Positions 1 through 10,735 are shown, counted from the stretch's first letter. The stretch: 64,000 bases of DNA from Paracentrotus lividus (GCA_940671915.1 CALNVZ010003433.1:16071058-16135057); one strand, 5' to 3'. Numbers and translations: made by a program. Notes: generated by a model from the letters alone, not told the origin.

Positions 1-359
1 TACCTACGCTGAAAATTGTCATTAAGTGTTTAATATCAAAGCTTTCTGGAATATCATTTACGTACCGCACAAAACAGTGTAACAGCCAAACGCGAGTGAT
101 TTAGTCCAAACGCTCCTGTTGAGCAAGCAAAGCCCTCAGCGCCGCTAGGGTCGGGGGGAACACGACAGGAAGTTGGGGTGTCTTGAAAAGCAACATGGCA
201 ATTTGTTTTCCACCACGGAAGGTTTACTAAATTTGAGTATGAAATTATTGATATCTCGAAAGAAAAGCAAGCAATTAACTTGTATTTGAAGAGATACCAG
301 ATGACCTATAAGTTTATAGTTATGTTGACAAAAGTGAAATCAAATCAAGAATATGTGAT
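1..359. other. unannotated AT-rich sequence
   Basis: No gene, RNA or clear repeat is visible. A GC-richer patch lies around 110-180. Confidence 0.5.
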
Positions 360-892
360 TTGAATATCATTCAGTGTTACTGCATCCCTTTAAGTGTATA
401 AGGAAATTATCGAAATCTCATAAAATCTAACATTTCCAATTGTTTCAATGAAAAGAAAGGGGAATATTATCATTTCAAAAACACGTGTTTACGTGTTAAA
501 CATAGCATTTTTCATGCCCAAAAGGAAGTAATAGCATGACTTTTTCGTGGGTCTTGAGTTTAAAATGCTTGCTAATGTTAGACAATTTATTTGAATTTGA
601 CAAAATTAACGTTTTCAATGCGCTACAACGAAATATAATGGGAATCGAAATTACTGTAAATATTCTGTACGTATAGGCTCCTCCGTGTTAAACCCATTAG
701 AGGGCAACTTTATGCCTCCAAAAGGAGGCGTAGTCACTGACTTTTTTGGGGGTCGTCAAGAGTTTGTAATGCATGATTATAATAGAAAATTTATTTAAAT
801 TTGATAAATATCTACATTTCTAATTTTTTTCAAGAAAATAAAAGGGACAATCATCCATTTAGAAAATCGTTGTATTACGATCAAAACATATT
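360..892. repeat. decayed ~200-bp tandem repeat
   Basis: About two and a half diverged units follow one another. Each has a TTTC-rich stretch, then a purine-rich GGGAA stretch, then a 'GACTTTTT...GGGTC' block and an 'AATTTATTT' block (near 430-595, 610-810 and 812-890). The block around 712-750 also resembles 7755-7800 and 13345-13390 in the 5.6-kb duplicated unit, next to the TTAACCC-type MITE. This suggests a dispersed family. Confidence 0.5.
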
Positions 893-955
893 GGCCCATA
901 TTCTGATACCAGTGAAAGTTAACCCTGGGCGAAAGTTACCCTAACAAAATATGTC
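893..955 (-). mobile_element. fragment of TTAACCC-rich MITE end
   Basis: The stretch starting GGCCCATATTCTGATA and running into TTAACCCTGGG matches, in reverse orientation, the right end of the MITE at 12727-13321. Only about 60 bp remain. Confidence 0.5.
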
Positions 956-985
956 CTGTGGTTATTCCTATGGTATTTCTGATGT

Positions 986-1060
986 CCTGTGGTATTCGTA
1001 TGGTATTTCTATGGTACAATCAAATACCATAGAAGTACCATAGGGAAATACCAACACAGG
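986..1060. repeat. long imperfect hairpin at the edge of satellite array 1
   Basis: The arms 986-1016 and 1024-1060 are near-complementary: CCTGTGGTATT...TTTCTATGGTA against TACCATAGAA...ACACAGG, with a short loop. The parts are the same GGTATTTCTATGG words used by the array downstream. Confidence 0.75.
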
Positions 1061-1079
1061 AAAAGGGTACCATAATGAT

Positions 1080-1835
1080 ACCATACAGCAAGTGCTGTGG
1101 TATGTGGCACAAATACCATATGTATGGTATTCTGCTGTATGGTTTTTGGCACAAATACGCATATGTATGGTATTTTTTGGTTTTTTGGCACAAATACCAA
1201 GTACGTATGGTATTTCTGTATGTTTTTTTTGCAAATACCATATGAATGGTTTTGCTGTATGTTTTTTTATTTTTTGCATCAAATACCAAATTATGAGTGG
1301 TATTTTCTGAATGGTTTTTTTTGGCCACATAACCATAGATATTGGTATTTCTGTATGGTTTTTTTGCACAAAATACCGTCTCATGTATATGTGTTTTGCT
1401 GTATGGTTTTTTGGCAACTAATACTATATGTATAAGTGTATTTCTGTATGGTTTTTGGCACAAATACATATGTTTGGTATTTCTGTATGGTTTTTTGGCA
1501 CAAATAACCGATTAATGTAAATATGTTTTGCTGTATGGTTTTTTGGCACACAATACCAATATGTATGGTATTTCTGTATGTTATTTTTGGCACAAATACC
1601 ATATGTATGGTTTGCTGTATGTTTTTTTTTGGAACAAATACCATATGTATAGTATTTCTGTATGGTTTTTGGCACAAATACCATATGTATGGTATTTCTG
1701 TATGGGTTTTTTGGCACAAATACCATATGTTGGTTTTGCTGTATGTTTTTTTTTGGCACAAATACCAATATGTATGGTATTGCTGTATGGTTTCTGGCAC
1801 AAATACCACATGTATACCACATGTATGGTATTTAA
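1080..1835 (+). repeat. satellite array 1, period about 42 bp
   Basis: Roughly 18-20 head-to-tail units share CTGTATGGTTTTT, GGCACAAATACCAT and ATGTATGGTATT. Two unit variants alternate irregularly, one reading TTTCTGTATGG and the other TTTGCTGTATG. Each full unit contains the inverted word ATACCAT-ATGT-ATGGTAT, able to form a 7-bp hairpin. Long open frames on both strands here are by-products of the repeat, not genes. The unit is related in reverse orientation to array 2 at 3300-3890. Confidence 0.9.
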
Positions 1836-1849
1836 ATCATTGAATTGTT

Positions 1850-2640
1850 ATTTGTTTGTGAGCGCGAAGCGAAGGCGAGCTAAAAAATTTTGCTCTATAA
1901 TAACAATTAATCATTGTATTCACTAGCTGATAAATCACACTCATCTTAAAGAAAATACAATTACGAAGAGCGAGTGAAAATCAATAAATCAACGTTTTAC
2001 AATGTATATATATATATGTTTGTAATCCTTTCTGAATATGGTCACTTTTTATAACGATACGGACCTGAAAACAAAGAATTTAAAGAAATTTAAAAGTTTA
2101 TTTCCATCACATTTGGAGAAGTGGGCAAATACAAATTTATCCAAATTATTTAGAAAATAAAACAAAATGTGAAGCTTTGAAATCAAGGGACATGTCCCCC
2201 TGATGCCGCCAAATTTGGAGAGGAATTAATTATACACTAGATTGGAATACATAAAGCACCCCAAAGAGACATAAAATATAGGCTAATATCCAAAATTCAC
2301 AATAGAAATGACCTACCCCCACACTATTATGCCAAAGTTACAAATAAAGCGTTGTAACAAATAAAGAATAGATGAATATAGGGACTTGAAGAAAGATTAT
2401 TATTTAATTATTGTGCTGGTGTTTTTGTTTGCAAGCGAAGCGCGAGCTGAAAATTTTGCTTTTTTAATGACTGAACTTGGTACATTTTACGCACACTGTG
2501 CCCTCTTCGTCTATTATATTTGTACATATGTTTTTCTATAGCTGTAAAAATCGAGGTGGACGATCCCCCAGAAAAACAAAAATCGATGGGGGGGGGGGGA
2601 CTCGATCATCCCCCGTCCACCCGGGACGGCCGCCAATACC
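1850..2640 (-). repeat. dispersed GCTCGCGCTTCGC module, minus orientation
   Basis: Read on the minus strand, a G/C-run block (2565-2635, long C and G tracts around a GTCCCGGG core) is followed by the GCTCGCGCTTCGC-type word at about 2433-2447 and again near 1861-1880. The same order, G/C-run block then repeated GCTCGCGCTTCGC words, occurs on the plus strand at 55850-57400. Both sites therefore look like copies of one repeat family. No coding capacity is seen. Confidence 0.55.
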
Positions 2641-3299
2641 TACCCTTGTGTAGTATTGTCACAGGATATTTTTTTTCTAAGGGATAGTTTCTTACAGGAA
2701 TTTGACTAGTGGTGTTTGACCTAGTCGACTTGATTAACGAAATGGGAATTAATTAGACCAAATGGTAATTTGACGAACTGATTGAAGACAAACATCCAAC
2801 AGGGATGAAACCAACGGGCATTAGTTAAAGTGGATTTAATGGCAGTTTCCTGCTGAAGTTTGGTAGTGTATGGTATTCCTGTGGTACTTGTACTAGTGTT
2901 GGTACATATGGTACATTAGCTCAATTACATACAATGTTTTGGTATGCACAAATCAGTATTTTGTGAAGCTTACCTCATTAACTAGTAATTGCCTGCATAT
3001 TAATATTTTTTCTTTTAGGGAAATATATTTCCTAACACAAAGTAACATCAAAGAGCGATAGTTTTGACATTTGCATTATTATCAAGAAATATAAAAAATA
3101 ACTAACTGTGACCAATATTTTTGCTAAATAGTGGTATTATATACCAGTGTATGTTGAGGGTGTCTAGCGGCAGTCTGTGGTAACGGCGTGTGGCATCTCT
3201 GAATTAACGGCGTGTGTGTTCCGGTCGCAACGGTATGTCGTATCTGGTAAGTGTGTGCGGTAATTGATGTGTGCTACTAGTTGGGATATGCTATTAAGT
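2641..3299. other. unannotated spacer between satellite arrays
   Basis: No gene is seen. Near 2866-2915 there is weak similarity to the array words (GTATGGTATTCCTGTGG), possibly an eroded array edge. Confidence 0.4.
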
Positions 3300-3895
3300 A
3301 TTTTTGCTGTATGGTACACCTGTATGGGTATTTTGTGGTAGCTATGCTAAAATACCATAGGTTAGTTGTGTATTTTGCCAAAAAACCATAGGAAATCCTG
3401 TGGTAATTTGTGCCAAAAAACCGTAGGAATATCCTATGGTATTTGGCTGTATGGTACTTCTGTATGGTATTTTGTGTGGTATTTGTGCCAAAAACCCATA
3501 GGAAATCCTATGTATTTGGTTGTATGGTACTGCTGTATGGTATTTTGTGGTGGTATTTGTGCCAAAAAACCATAGGAAATCTATGGTATTTGGCTGTATG
3601 GTACTTCTGTATGGTATTTTGTGTGGTATTTGTGCCAAAAACCATAGGAAATCCTATGGTATTTTGGCTGTATGGTATTTTGTGTGGTATTTGTGCCAAA
3701 AAACCATAGGAAATCCTATGGTATTTTGGCTGTATGATACTGCTGTATGGTATTTTGTGTGGTATTTGTGCAAAAAAACAATAGGAAATCCTATGGTATT
3801 TTGGCTGTATGATACTGCTGTATGGTATTTTGTGTGGTATTTGTGCAAAAAACCATAGGAAAATCCTGTGGTATTTTGTATGTACGTGGTGTGGT
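3300..3895 (-). repeat. satellite array 2, period about 62-75 bp
   Basis: About eight units contain ACCATAGGA-AA-TCCTATGGT, a 9-bp perfect hairpin with a two-base loop, followed by TTTGGCTGTATGGTA and GGTATTTGTGCC. The word GGTATTTGTGCCAAAAAACC is the reverse complement of the GGTTTTTTGGCACAAATACC word of array 1, so the two arrays are related and face each other. Open frames here are repeat by-products. Confidence 0.9.
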
Positions 3896-3904
3896 ACCAC
3901 ACGA

Positions 3905-4412
3905 TATTTTTTTAAGGGTAACCCTTGGTTAACTAAACCACACCTAACCCACACCTTTGGATTAAGTCCTATTGGTATGGGTGTTTCCATTAAACTGCTA
4001 CCGCTGCTACACTTCCAATTTCGCTATACACCTTTTTCAATTTGGACTCGCACCATTTATCCCGTTTCTGTGATTGCTATTTTGCTCATGAAATATATAT
4101 ATCGCCACCTTTCCTGATAATGTTTGCATAAGAAGGAATGTAATTTTGTGTGCGTGTACTCTGTGTGGCGATAAAGGTCACGCGAAAATACGATACGAAC
4201 TCGTAGGATTTTTACTGCCAAATCCTTGATCTGTAAAACGCTTTTTCTTCTCTTTTTCTATATTTATCAATTTTCATCAATTATCTGTTAATAATAAGGG
4301 CCGTCTAGATGCTTTCGATTCGTTCTAAATGTTGATTTCGGGAGGACGTACATATGGTACTACAAAATACCAAGATTTGTTGTCTGAGAAGCGACAGCGC
4401 AGTCAGCAGCGT
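3905..4412 (-). repeat. inverted copy of 6466-6960 (outer arm)
   Basis: This stretch matches the reverse complement of 6466-6960 and of 12053-12590, through shared blocks such as GTGTTTCCATTAA, CTATACACCTTTTT, TATATCGCCACCTTTCCTGA and GACGTACATAT. Similarity stops at GCGTCA (about 4412), exactly where the other copies enter the TGAGTGATTTCACG terminal repeat. It therefore looks like a paralogous site without the inserted element. It is diverged by many small changes. Confidence 0.75.
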
Positions 4413-4470
4413 CACGAGCTCTTCATTTGAAAGTCGTGAGTTCAAATCCGAAACCGACGGATTTTTTTTT
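4413..4470 (+). repeat. tRNA-like box B remnant with TTC-rich tail
   Basis: GTCGTGAGTTCAAATCCG resembles a tRNA T-arm/box B. It is followed by a T-run and (TTC)n to about 4497. No box A or cloverleaf is convincing, so this is at most a SINE or pseudo-tRNA fragment. Confidence 0.35.
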
Positions 4471-4669
4471 TTTCTTCTTCTTCTTCTTCTTCTTCTTGAG
4501 TTGATTTTCTGACAGTCATTGACTGTCATTCACTTATTGAAAAAAAAAAAACAACTAAAAATAAGATTATTTTTTTCTTAAAGATAATCAGTGTAGCCTA
4601 AAGTGGCAGATACAAGATTTTCTAGAGAGTTAGCCCTATGGGAACCCACTATTTTTTTCACACCCCCCC

Positions 4670-4708
4670 CCAAAAAAAAAAAAAAAAAAAAAAAAAAAAG
4701 AAATAAAT

Positions 4709-4752
<44 letters not shown>

Positions 4753-4990
4753 CTCCCGAGGAATTGAACTCAAAACTTCCCGTTGGCAGACACTGAGTGA
4801 TTTCACGTTCGGTGTTGGTGTTGGTGTTAGTGTTCAGACGTGAAATTCTGCTAAAATCGAGCTCAAACACCGAGCTCAGATTTTTTTTTTTTGTAATGTT
4901 CTTTATTGTGTTCATCAATACATAAAATCAAATTATACATGTACATCTGTATTGCAATAATATCATTCAATTACATAACATCTAATCATA

Positions 4991-5027
<37 letters not shown>

Positions 5028-5310
5028 AATTATTAAAAAAAAAAAAAAAAAAAAAAAAAATTGCTCCGAGGAATTGAAACTCAAAACCTTCCGGTTGGCA
5101 GACACTGAGTGATTTCACGTTCGGTGTTGGTGTTGGTGTTAGTGTTAGCAGAGTGAAATTCTGCTAAAATCGAGCTCAAACACCGAGCTCAAGATTTTTT
5201 TTTTTTTGTAATGTTCTTTATTGTGTTCATTCAATACATAAAATCAAATTATACATGTACATCTGTATTGCATAAATCATTCAATACATAACATTCTAAT
5301 CATACATCAT
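4670..5310. repeat. tandem duplication of a ~320-bp poly(A) and element-end unit
   Basis: Two units (about 4701-5024 and 5025-5310) each contain a long A-run, a TTGCTC(C)CGAGGAATTG block, the TGAGTGATTTCACG terminal repeat, (GGTGTT)n, an AAACACCGAGCTC block and an AT-rich tail. On the minus strand the GAGTTCAATTCCTCGGGAGC block looks like a tRNA box B and acceptor remnant. The minus frame at 4658-4918 is a translation of this repeat, not a gene. Confidence 0.8.
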
Positions 5311-6465
5311 TTAATAATATAACATAATTCAAAACTCACTAAATAATATCAATTCATACAATTGTGATATATAACATATTGGAACCAATTACAAGAGTAC
5401 GAAATACAGTAATCTCAAATATATTGAATGATCATGAGATCATGAGAGTCGATACCGATATCCAAACACGCGCGGATCGATAGCCTAAACACCGTCGTCT
5501 GAAGAAAAATGGCGTCCGACGCAATTCGTAAGCGAAGTAACCGGTTTGTTGTTTAAAACTGTTCGAATATACCTGAAGAAGGCACTAAAAAGGTTAAAAT
5601 CATACCCAGTAAATCGAAAAATTAATCCTTCTTCAAACCTCTCTTTCATACAATTTACCTCACTATGGATATTTTTCACGAAACAGTAAGTTTACAGTTC
5701 ATATCTCGGGCAGTTTTTTGCAAGCAGCAGGAAATGGAGCGTTTATCTAGTTCACTTCAAAGCCAGGCCGGGCCGCGCAGCGCGTAGCCCCCGACCTATA
5801 ATTTCGTACATCGGTTCAGATTAGCAAGTGATTGATCATGCCTTTTTGTTCCCAAAAATATAGATTGAGAAGACATCCAATGTTGATGATATTTATCTTA
5901 TACGATTTACTACGGAATACCTTATTTTATATTCTCTAATCATTTTTTCCAATGAATTTAGATGAAATTTCTTGGACCCTTGTTAGGCTTGAAGAGTAAG
6001 TAGCCAATTGTGTTAATCCATGTCGTTAACGCCAAAAAGTAACCAATTTGTAGGTCTTGAAGTACCACTCTTTGGTCTAATAATATCAATTGATTAATTA
6101 TCTGTAAAATAAAGTATAGTTTCTCTGCACTGGACCCCCTCCACTACCCTTATATTCACAAGACAAACCAAACGTTGGCCAAACACCAACACTAAACACC
6201 GAGTGTGAAATGAACTTTTTCTTAATCCCTAGGGGTTTAGTGTTAGTCAATGGAAATTTGCACGTGAAATTTAACACCGGCTGCAGAGCTCGGTTCAGCA
6301 GACGACATTCGACAACAAAATGAACCCAGCAACCGGAAAATACGTCAAAATTAAGAGGTCAACACTACACCGACTGATTTTATTTCCATTTACGTTCGGT
6401 GTTAGATCAGACTTCTGCTCCAAAATAAACACAAACCAGATTTAACACGAACGTGAATCACTCAA
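4794..6465. mobile_element. non-autonomous DNA element with GGTGTT-rich inverted ends
   Basis: The left end TGAGTGATTTCACGTTCGG followed by GGTGTT iterations (4794, repeated at 5106 by the local duplication) is the inverse of the right end at about 6440-6465. The right end is better preserved at 12010-12046 in the second duplicate, where AACACCGAACGTGAAATCACTCA can be read in pieces. Further inverted words of the same type (AACACTAAACACCGAG, TTTCACGTTCGGTGTTAG) lie inside at 6190-6400. No transposase is seen. Homology of the flanks to 3905-4412 stops at the terminal repeat, which supports the boundary. Confidence 0.6.
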
Positions 6466-6960
6466 TGACGCTACTGACTTGCGCTGCCGCCCACTATTCG
6501 TGAAAATGTGGTATTTAGTATACAGATATGTACGTCTTCCCAAATCAACATCTAAGAACGATCACAAAGCACCCGACTGCCCTTATTATTTAACAGATTA
6601 ATGGTGAAAATGAAAGAAATATAGAATAAAGAGAAGAAAGACGTGTACAGATCAAAGGATTTGGCAGTCAAAATCCTACGGGTTCACGTATAGCGTAAAC
6701 TTAGATCACCACACAGAGTACACACACACACACACACACACACAATTACAGCATCAATCCTCCATCACAGAAAACGGAATCGGACCAAGCCCCTTTTTCA
6801 TGCAAATCAGGAAAGGTGGCGATATATATTCATGAGCAAAATAGCCAATCACAGAAAGGGAAATGGTCGAGTCCAAATTGAATGGGAAAAAGGTGTATAG
6901 CAGAAAGTTGCAAGTGTAGCAGGGTAGCAGTTAATGGAAACAACTATGGTATTCTGGAGG
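6466..6960 (+). repeat. outer arm, right partner of 3905-4412
   Basis: This arm is inverted relative to 3905-4412 and is duplicated again at 12053-12590. It includes a (CA)n microsatellite at 6720-6744 (12295-12320 in copy 2) that is absent from the 3905 arm. Confidence 0.75.
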
Positions 6961-7019
6961 TTGAAGGGGTGTGGGAAGGAAGACCTGTGGGTCAATGGTC
7001 ATTAAGTTAACCTTTTCAA

Positions 7020-7146
7020 CCCAGGCAGCCCCTTCATCTCTATTTCAGGTCCTTTATAATGTCATGTACATCCTATTGTTCTGTATTTTGTATGTATAAT
7101 TCATGTATTTGAAATGCCGAATAAATAATAATGATAATAACAATAA
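7020..7146 (+). mobile_element. retroposon-like 3' tail, copy 1
   Basis: A T-rich stretch with CTGTATTTTGTATGTATAAT is followed by GAAATGCCGAATAAATAATAATGATAA. An AATAAA signal running into an AAT-type microsatellite tail is what 3' ends of CR1/L2-type LINEs and their SINEs often look like. No coding part is present, so the class is a guess. Confidence 0.4.
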
Positions 7147-7738
7147 AGCCTAGTTTAAACAAAACCCAAGATTTACATTAACCCTGGGTTAAACACATTA
7201 CGCAATGCTCAGGAGAAGCTCATCCTCGAAGCTGCGCTCCGGTCGCGCAGGAGTGCAAGGCAGCTCATGCAACAATGCAATACGCGCCTTTCATTGTGCG
7301 CACCGCGCTGGTCTAGGGCGAGGCTAGGCAGGTTTGGTTGATCATTGATTGATTTTTGATTTTTATTTTTGTCAGGTAATGCATACATTTAGATTGAGGA
7401 TTGGACGTATTTATCATTACATATTAATCAATCTGATTATTTTTAATTTTTTAAATTGTTTTTATAATCCCTCCCCGCCCCATATCCAAAATTTAACTTT
7501 AATTGTGTTGTTTTTATGTGCAAAATGGCTTGTAAGTAACGATGATGCCCAAAAATCAAACAGGCTTAAAATACCCCTGGGGTAGTTTAAATTTTGGAGG
7601 ATTTATTACCAAACTTAACCCTGGGTTAAGCTAAACTTGCTATAGAATATGAAAATTTAACCCAGGTTAAATTGAGGAGTTAGACTAGAGTTAAACTACC
7701 CTTAAACACCTGGGTTAAGCTAAACCAGCTATCAGAAT
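7146..7738. mobile_element. TTAACCC-rich MITE, copy 1
   Basis: The left end AGCCTAGTTTAAAC and right end GTTAAGCTAAACCAGCTAT are inverted partners. The arms carry repeated TTAACCCTGGGTTAA-type palindromes (about 7177, 7615, 7657, 7705). The interior is a GC-rich block (7205-7330) and an AT-rich block. No protein is encoded. Copy 2 at 12727-13321 is cleaner. Confidence 0.65.
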
Positions 7739-8492
7739 TGGCCATTGTGGCTACAATGCTCAAAAGGAGGCATAGTCACTGACTTTTCTGGCAGGTTTTC
7801 TTGGAGATCAAGGTTGCTAGGATGCATCTCGAACTTCTCAACCTTGCTCTCATCCAAAAATCCAAGAATAAAAAGGTAGAATAATATATGAAAATGACAC
7901 AAGAAAAAAAATAATAATAATAATCCGTTTTTAACATGCAATACGCATGTAGACGCGTACAAAAATTCGAGCCGCTCAATCGCTCGATCGAATCTGTAGT
8001 ACTAACACCTAGTGCTCGGAGCGAAACTTTCTTCCCACTATATATCTTTGTAATACGCCTTCCCCGATTGCGTCATCACTTGGGCAGACTTGTTTGGAAG
8101 CAGGTAGTCATGTCATCTATTGAGTATCTATTGTGATTATGAAATTCCATCCTCACGATTCTCATAATTGACCAGTTTACTAACATATTTCAAATTTTTA
8201 TGCATACTTTTTTTAAAAACAAAGGTCCTTCTTGAAACCTGAAAGTTTGCCTGAAGCTTGCCCGACATAGCAACAACTAATGGTTTGCAAACTAGATTCC
8301 ATGTACTGTAGTTCATTCTTATTATACAGGTTGTTGAATACCTTGTTACTATGTCGCCAGGAAAAAATTATGGCATAAAATTGATGTGTTAGTAAACTGC
8401 TCTATTGAAGGAAGGAGTGCATAACTGACGGCGACCCTGGGGAAAAAACAAAACCTATCAAAACGAAGAAGGAGGGTGAGAATGAAAATGAT

Positions 8493-8552
8493 CACGTGAT
8501 CATATAATCACGTGATTTCCTCGTGAAACTCACGTGAAAATATAAATATAAA
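8493..8552 (+). promoter_or_regulatory. three CACGTG E-boxes before a TATA-like stretch, copy 1
   Basis: CACGTG occurs at 8493-8498, 8509-8514 and 8531-8536, the first two within a TGATCACGTGATCA/ATCACGTGAT context. TATAAATATAAA follows at 8541-8552. CACGTG is the core site of Myc/USF/MITF-type bHLH-zip factors. Three in 44 bp next to a TATA-like motif look like a core promoter or enhancer. A start site and product are not established; a short frame begins with the ATG near 8588. Confidence 0.4.
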
Positions 8553-8806
8553 CGACGGTCTGTTCAGTTTGGAACCAGGTGCAAAATATGCGTGGAAAAC
8601 CAAATGTTGTGTCAAAGGGAAGTTTTGACTGCATTCTGGATCTTAAAAAAAAAAAATAATAAATGAAAAAAAACTTCAACCTTATTCTTAAAAACTTTTT
8701 GTGTAGCACGAAATGATAATAAAGAAATAATCGTTCAGGGTTTTCTCAAAGCCCCCCCCCCCAAAAAAAAAAAAATAAATAAAAAAATCTATGCTTTAGT
8801 AAAGTT

Positions 8807-9071
8807 TTGACAATATGCTGTGCAGAAGACATCTTGATACGACCTGCATTATATTGGATAAAAGACATTCGCCTACCTTGGCAGATGGCAGAAAATATTG
8901 GTTACAGTTTCCTGCTTGAAATAACTCTCTCTCTAAAAAAATTATTCAACCATTACAAAATTCTGCAGCTAGTGTTATTCCAAATGCTACTCCTGCTGAC
9001 GGAACGTCCCTTTTATCTTCAAACATTCGACAGTTAAACTGCCATGGATTGGATATTGTCCGTTCAAGATA
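8807..9071 (+). pseudogene. possible coding remnant of unknown family, copy 1
   Basis: A frame begins MTICCAEDILIRPALYW and is shared with copy 2 at 14401-14667, but here it shifts after about 45 residues and ends at 9037. I recognise no domain. The run ends at TAA, and a donor-like AAAAGGTAATTT lies about 25 bp downstream (near 9096). It could be an upstream exon of the gene whose putative last exon is at 9784. Coding status is weak because conservation between the copies only reflects their recent duplication. Confidence 0.2.
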
Positions 9072-9783
9072 ATATCGAACTATGTTACTATAAAAGGTAA
9101 TTTCAGTTTAAAGAAAAGTATATCTCTTCAATATCCTCTAATTTTGAAATATGAAAAACCAAAAACCTAATAAAAGAAGATTATATAGAATATTAGAGTT
9201 TTGAGCCATTTTGGGACACTCGCCTTCCATATGCCAACGTCCTAAGACGATGTCTTACGTCTCTTACGTAAACCCACTAACTAAAATCTTATTCGCATGA
9301 TCAGTCTTCGTCATGACAAAAAAAAATATGAATTTATTCTCTCTGCCTTTCTTATTTATGTTTGGTATAGATACATGTACATTTATATGAAAGTACTCTT
9401 TACCGTCATGTATGAAAGGTTACTGAAATACAAGACTTCCATTCCCGAGAGTGCTAATGAATCATCTAGGCTAAATTGGCCACCGTCGGTTAAAAAAAAT
9501 ACTTAGGAATGTTGAAGCATTTAGAAAATGATTTTCGTTATCCGTGTCTGCCCTTTCGGCGGATTGAATCATCATCTCATGGTTAATTCAAGGAATTGGT
9601 AATACGAAAACAAATCTCATAATACAGGCCCCGTAAAAGTGGATGCATTTTTTCTCCCTACTTCGGAGGCGCCAGTGTGCCAGTAAAACAGATGTTTCGT
9701 TGTGTCAAATTAGTTATTCTATACACATATCCTTACGTGAAATGTACGCGCACACTTTTATCCATATTTTTTTTATAACACAG

Positions 9784-10058
9784 GGGTTTCGGAGCATTTA
9801 TTTTGAAAAGTTGTGTGCGTGTGGGGGATGGTGCTGAAACAACGTGGGAATGAACAGCGCCAAAACATTCAACAAAAACGGCTTTAATATAAAATTAACT
9901 CCACAACAACAAACTGAACTTCAGACAATTGCAGCGGCATGGTATGAAATTGCACAATCTCTGTCCATCGACAATTGTGATATAAGAAATCTTATGAAGA
10001 CACCACACTGGACGTCATTTACTGTCTTCGTACGTTGTTGACTGAATATTATCAATGA
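9784..10058 (+). pseudogene. candidate last exon with death-fold-like C-terminus, copy 1
   Basis: A pyrimidine tract and acceptor (TTTTTTTTATAACACAG) end at 9783. The following sequence encodes MNSAKTFNKNG, then TPQQQTELQTIAAAWYEIAQ and SLSIDNCDI (from 9850). In another frame it continues KSYEDTTLDVIYCLRTLL, TEYYQ and a stop at 10056-10058. The pattern 'W..IA..L.I...DI....D....I.CL..L' resembles the helices of death-domain-like folds, which are common in echinoderm receptor-type genes. The frame change near 9985 leaves it broken, or marks a one-base consensus error. AATAAA-like signals follow at about 10280 and 10455. The upstream exons and the family name are unknown. Confidence 0.35.
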
Positions 10059-10507
10059 CTCAAGTGTTTACGATTTGAAATCAAATTCACAAGGGCAACC
10101 TGAGTAAATATTTGTCTGAAGCTTGCAACCTTTTTTTCTGAAAGAGGCCCATTAGGAAACGGAAAAGGTTGATGAATCATAATTGTTCTGTCGTCCTCTT
10201 ATTTTCTTTATAACAGTTACGCGTGTTTCATGTGAGTAAAAGTTTAGTTAATTCAATATTCCAGTAATTACATCCGCAGAATAAAGGTTTGGATAATAGA
10301 GTTGACATGGGATAAATACAACAAAAGTATTACAGTTCAATAATAGGAAATAACCGCCTGAATACTGGTGTTGCAATGTAGGATTCCTTTGATGTTTGCA
10401 TTGATTTCACAATGTACAGTGTCCAAGTACATACCGTGGCATTATACTGCCTCAATAAAAGTATATTTTGTTATGCTTAACCTCGGAAAGATCCACTGGC
10501 AAAAGCG

Positions 10508-10542
10508 GGCTCCTCTTTTATTATTATTATTATTATTATTCT

Positions 10543-10588
<46 letters not shown>

Positions 10589-10601
10589 ATATTATATAAT
10601 A

Positions 10602-10638
<37 letters not shown>

Positions 10639-10649
10639 ATATAAATATA

Positions 10650-10680
<31 letters not shown>

Positions 10681-10735
10681 TTATTTATTTATTTATTTCA
10701 TTTATTTTCTATTTATTTATTTTTTTTTTTTGGGG
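10508..10735. repeat. (TTA)n, (TA)n, poly(T) and (TTTA)n cluster, copy 1
   Basis: Simple repeats are stacked in the order (ATT)n, (TA)n, a T-run and (TTTA)n, then a T- and G-run. Confidence 0.95.

Noticed and set aside
1080-1835. CRISPR-like array because of regular palindromic repeats
   Set aside because: There are no unique spacers; whole units repeat, and the sequence context is eukaryotic.
968-1926. Many overlapping open frames of 60-150 codons on both strands
   Set aside because: They are translations of the 42-bp satellite, with periodic residues and shadows in several frames.
3342-4117. Open frames up to 160 codons
   Set aside because: Translations of satellite array 2 and its flank. 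Repeated residues, no domain.
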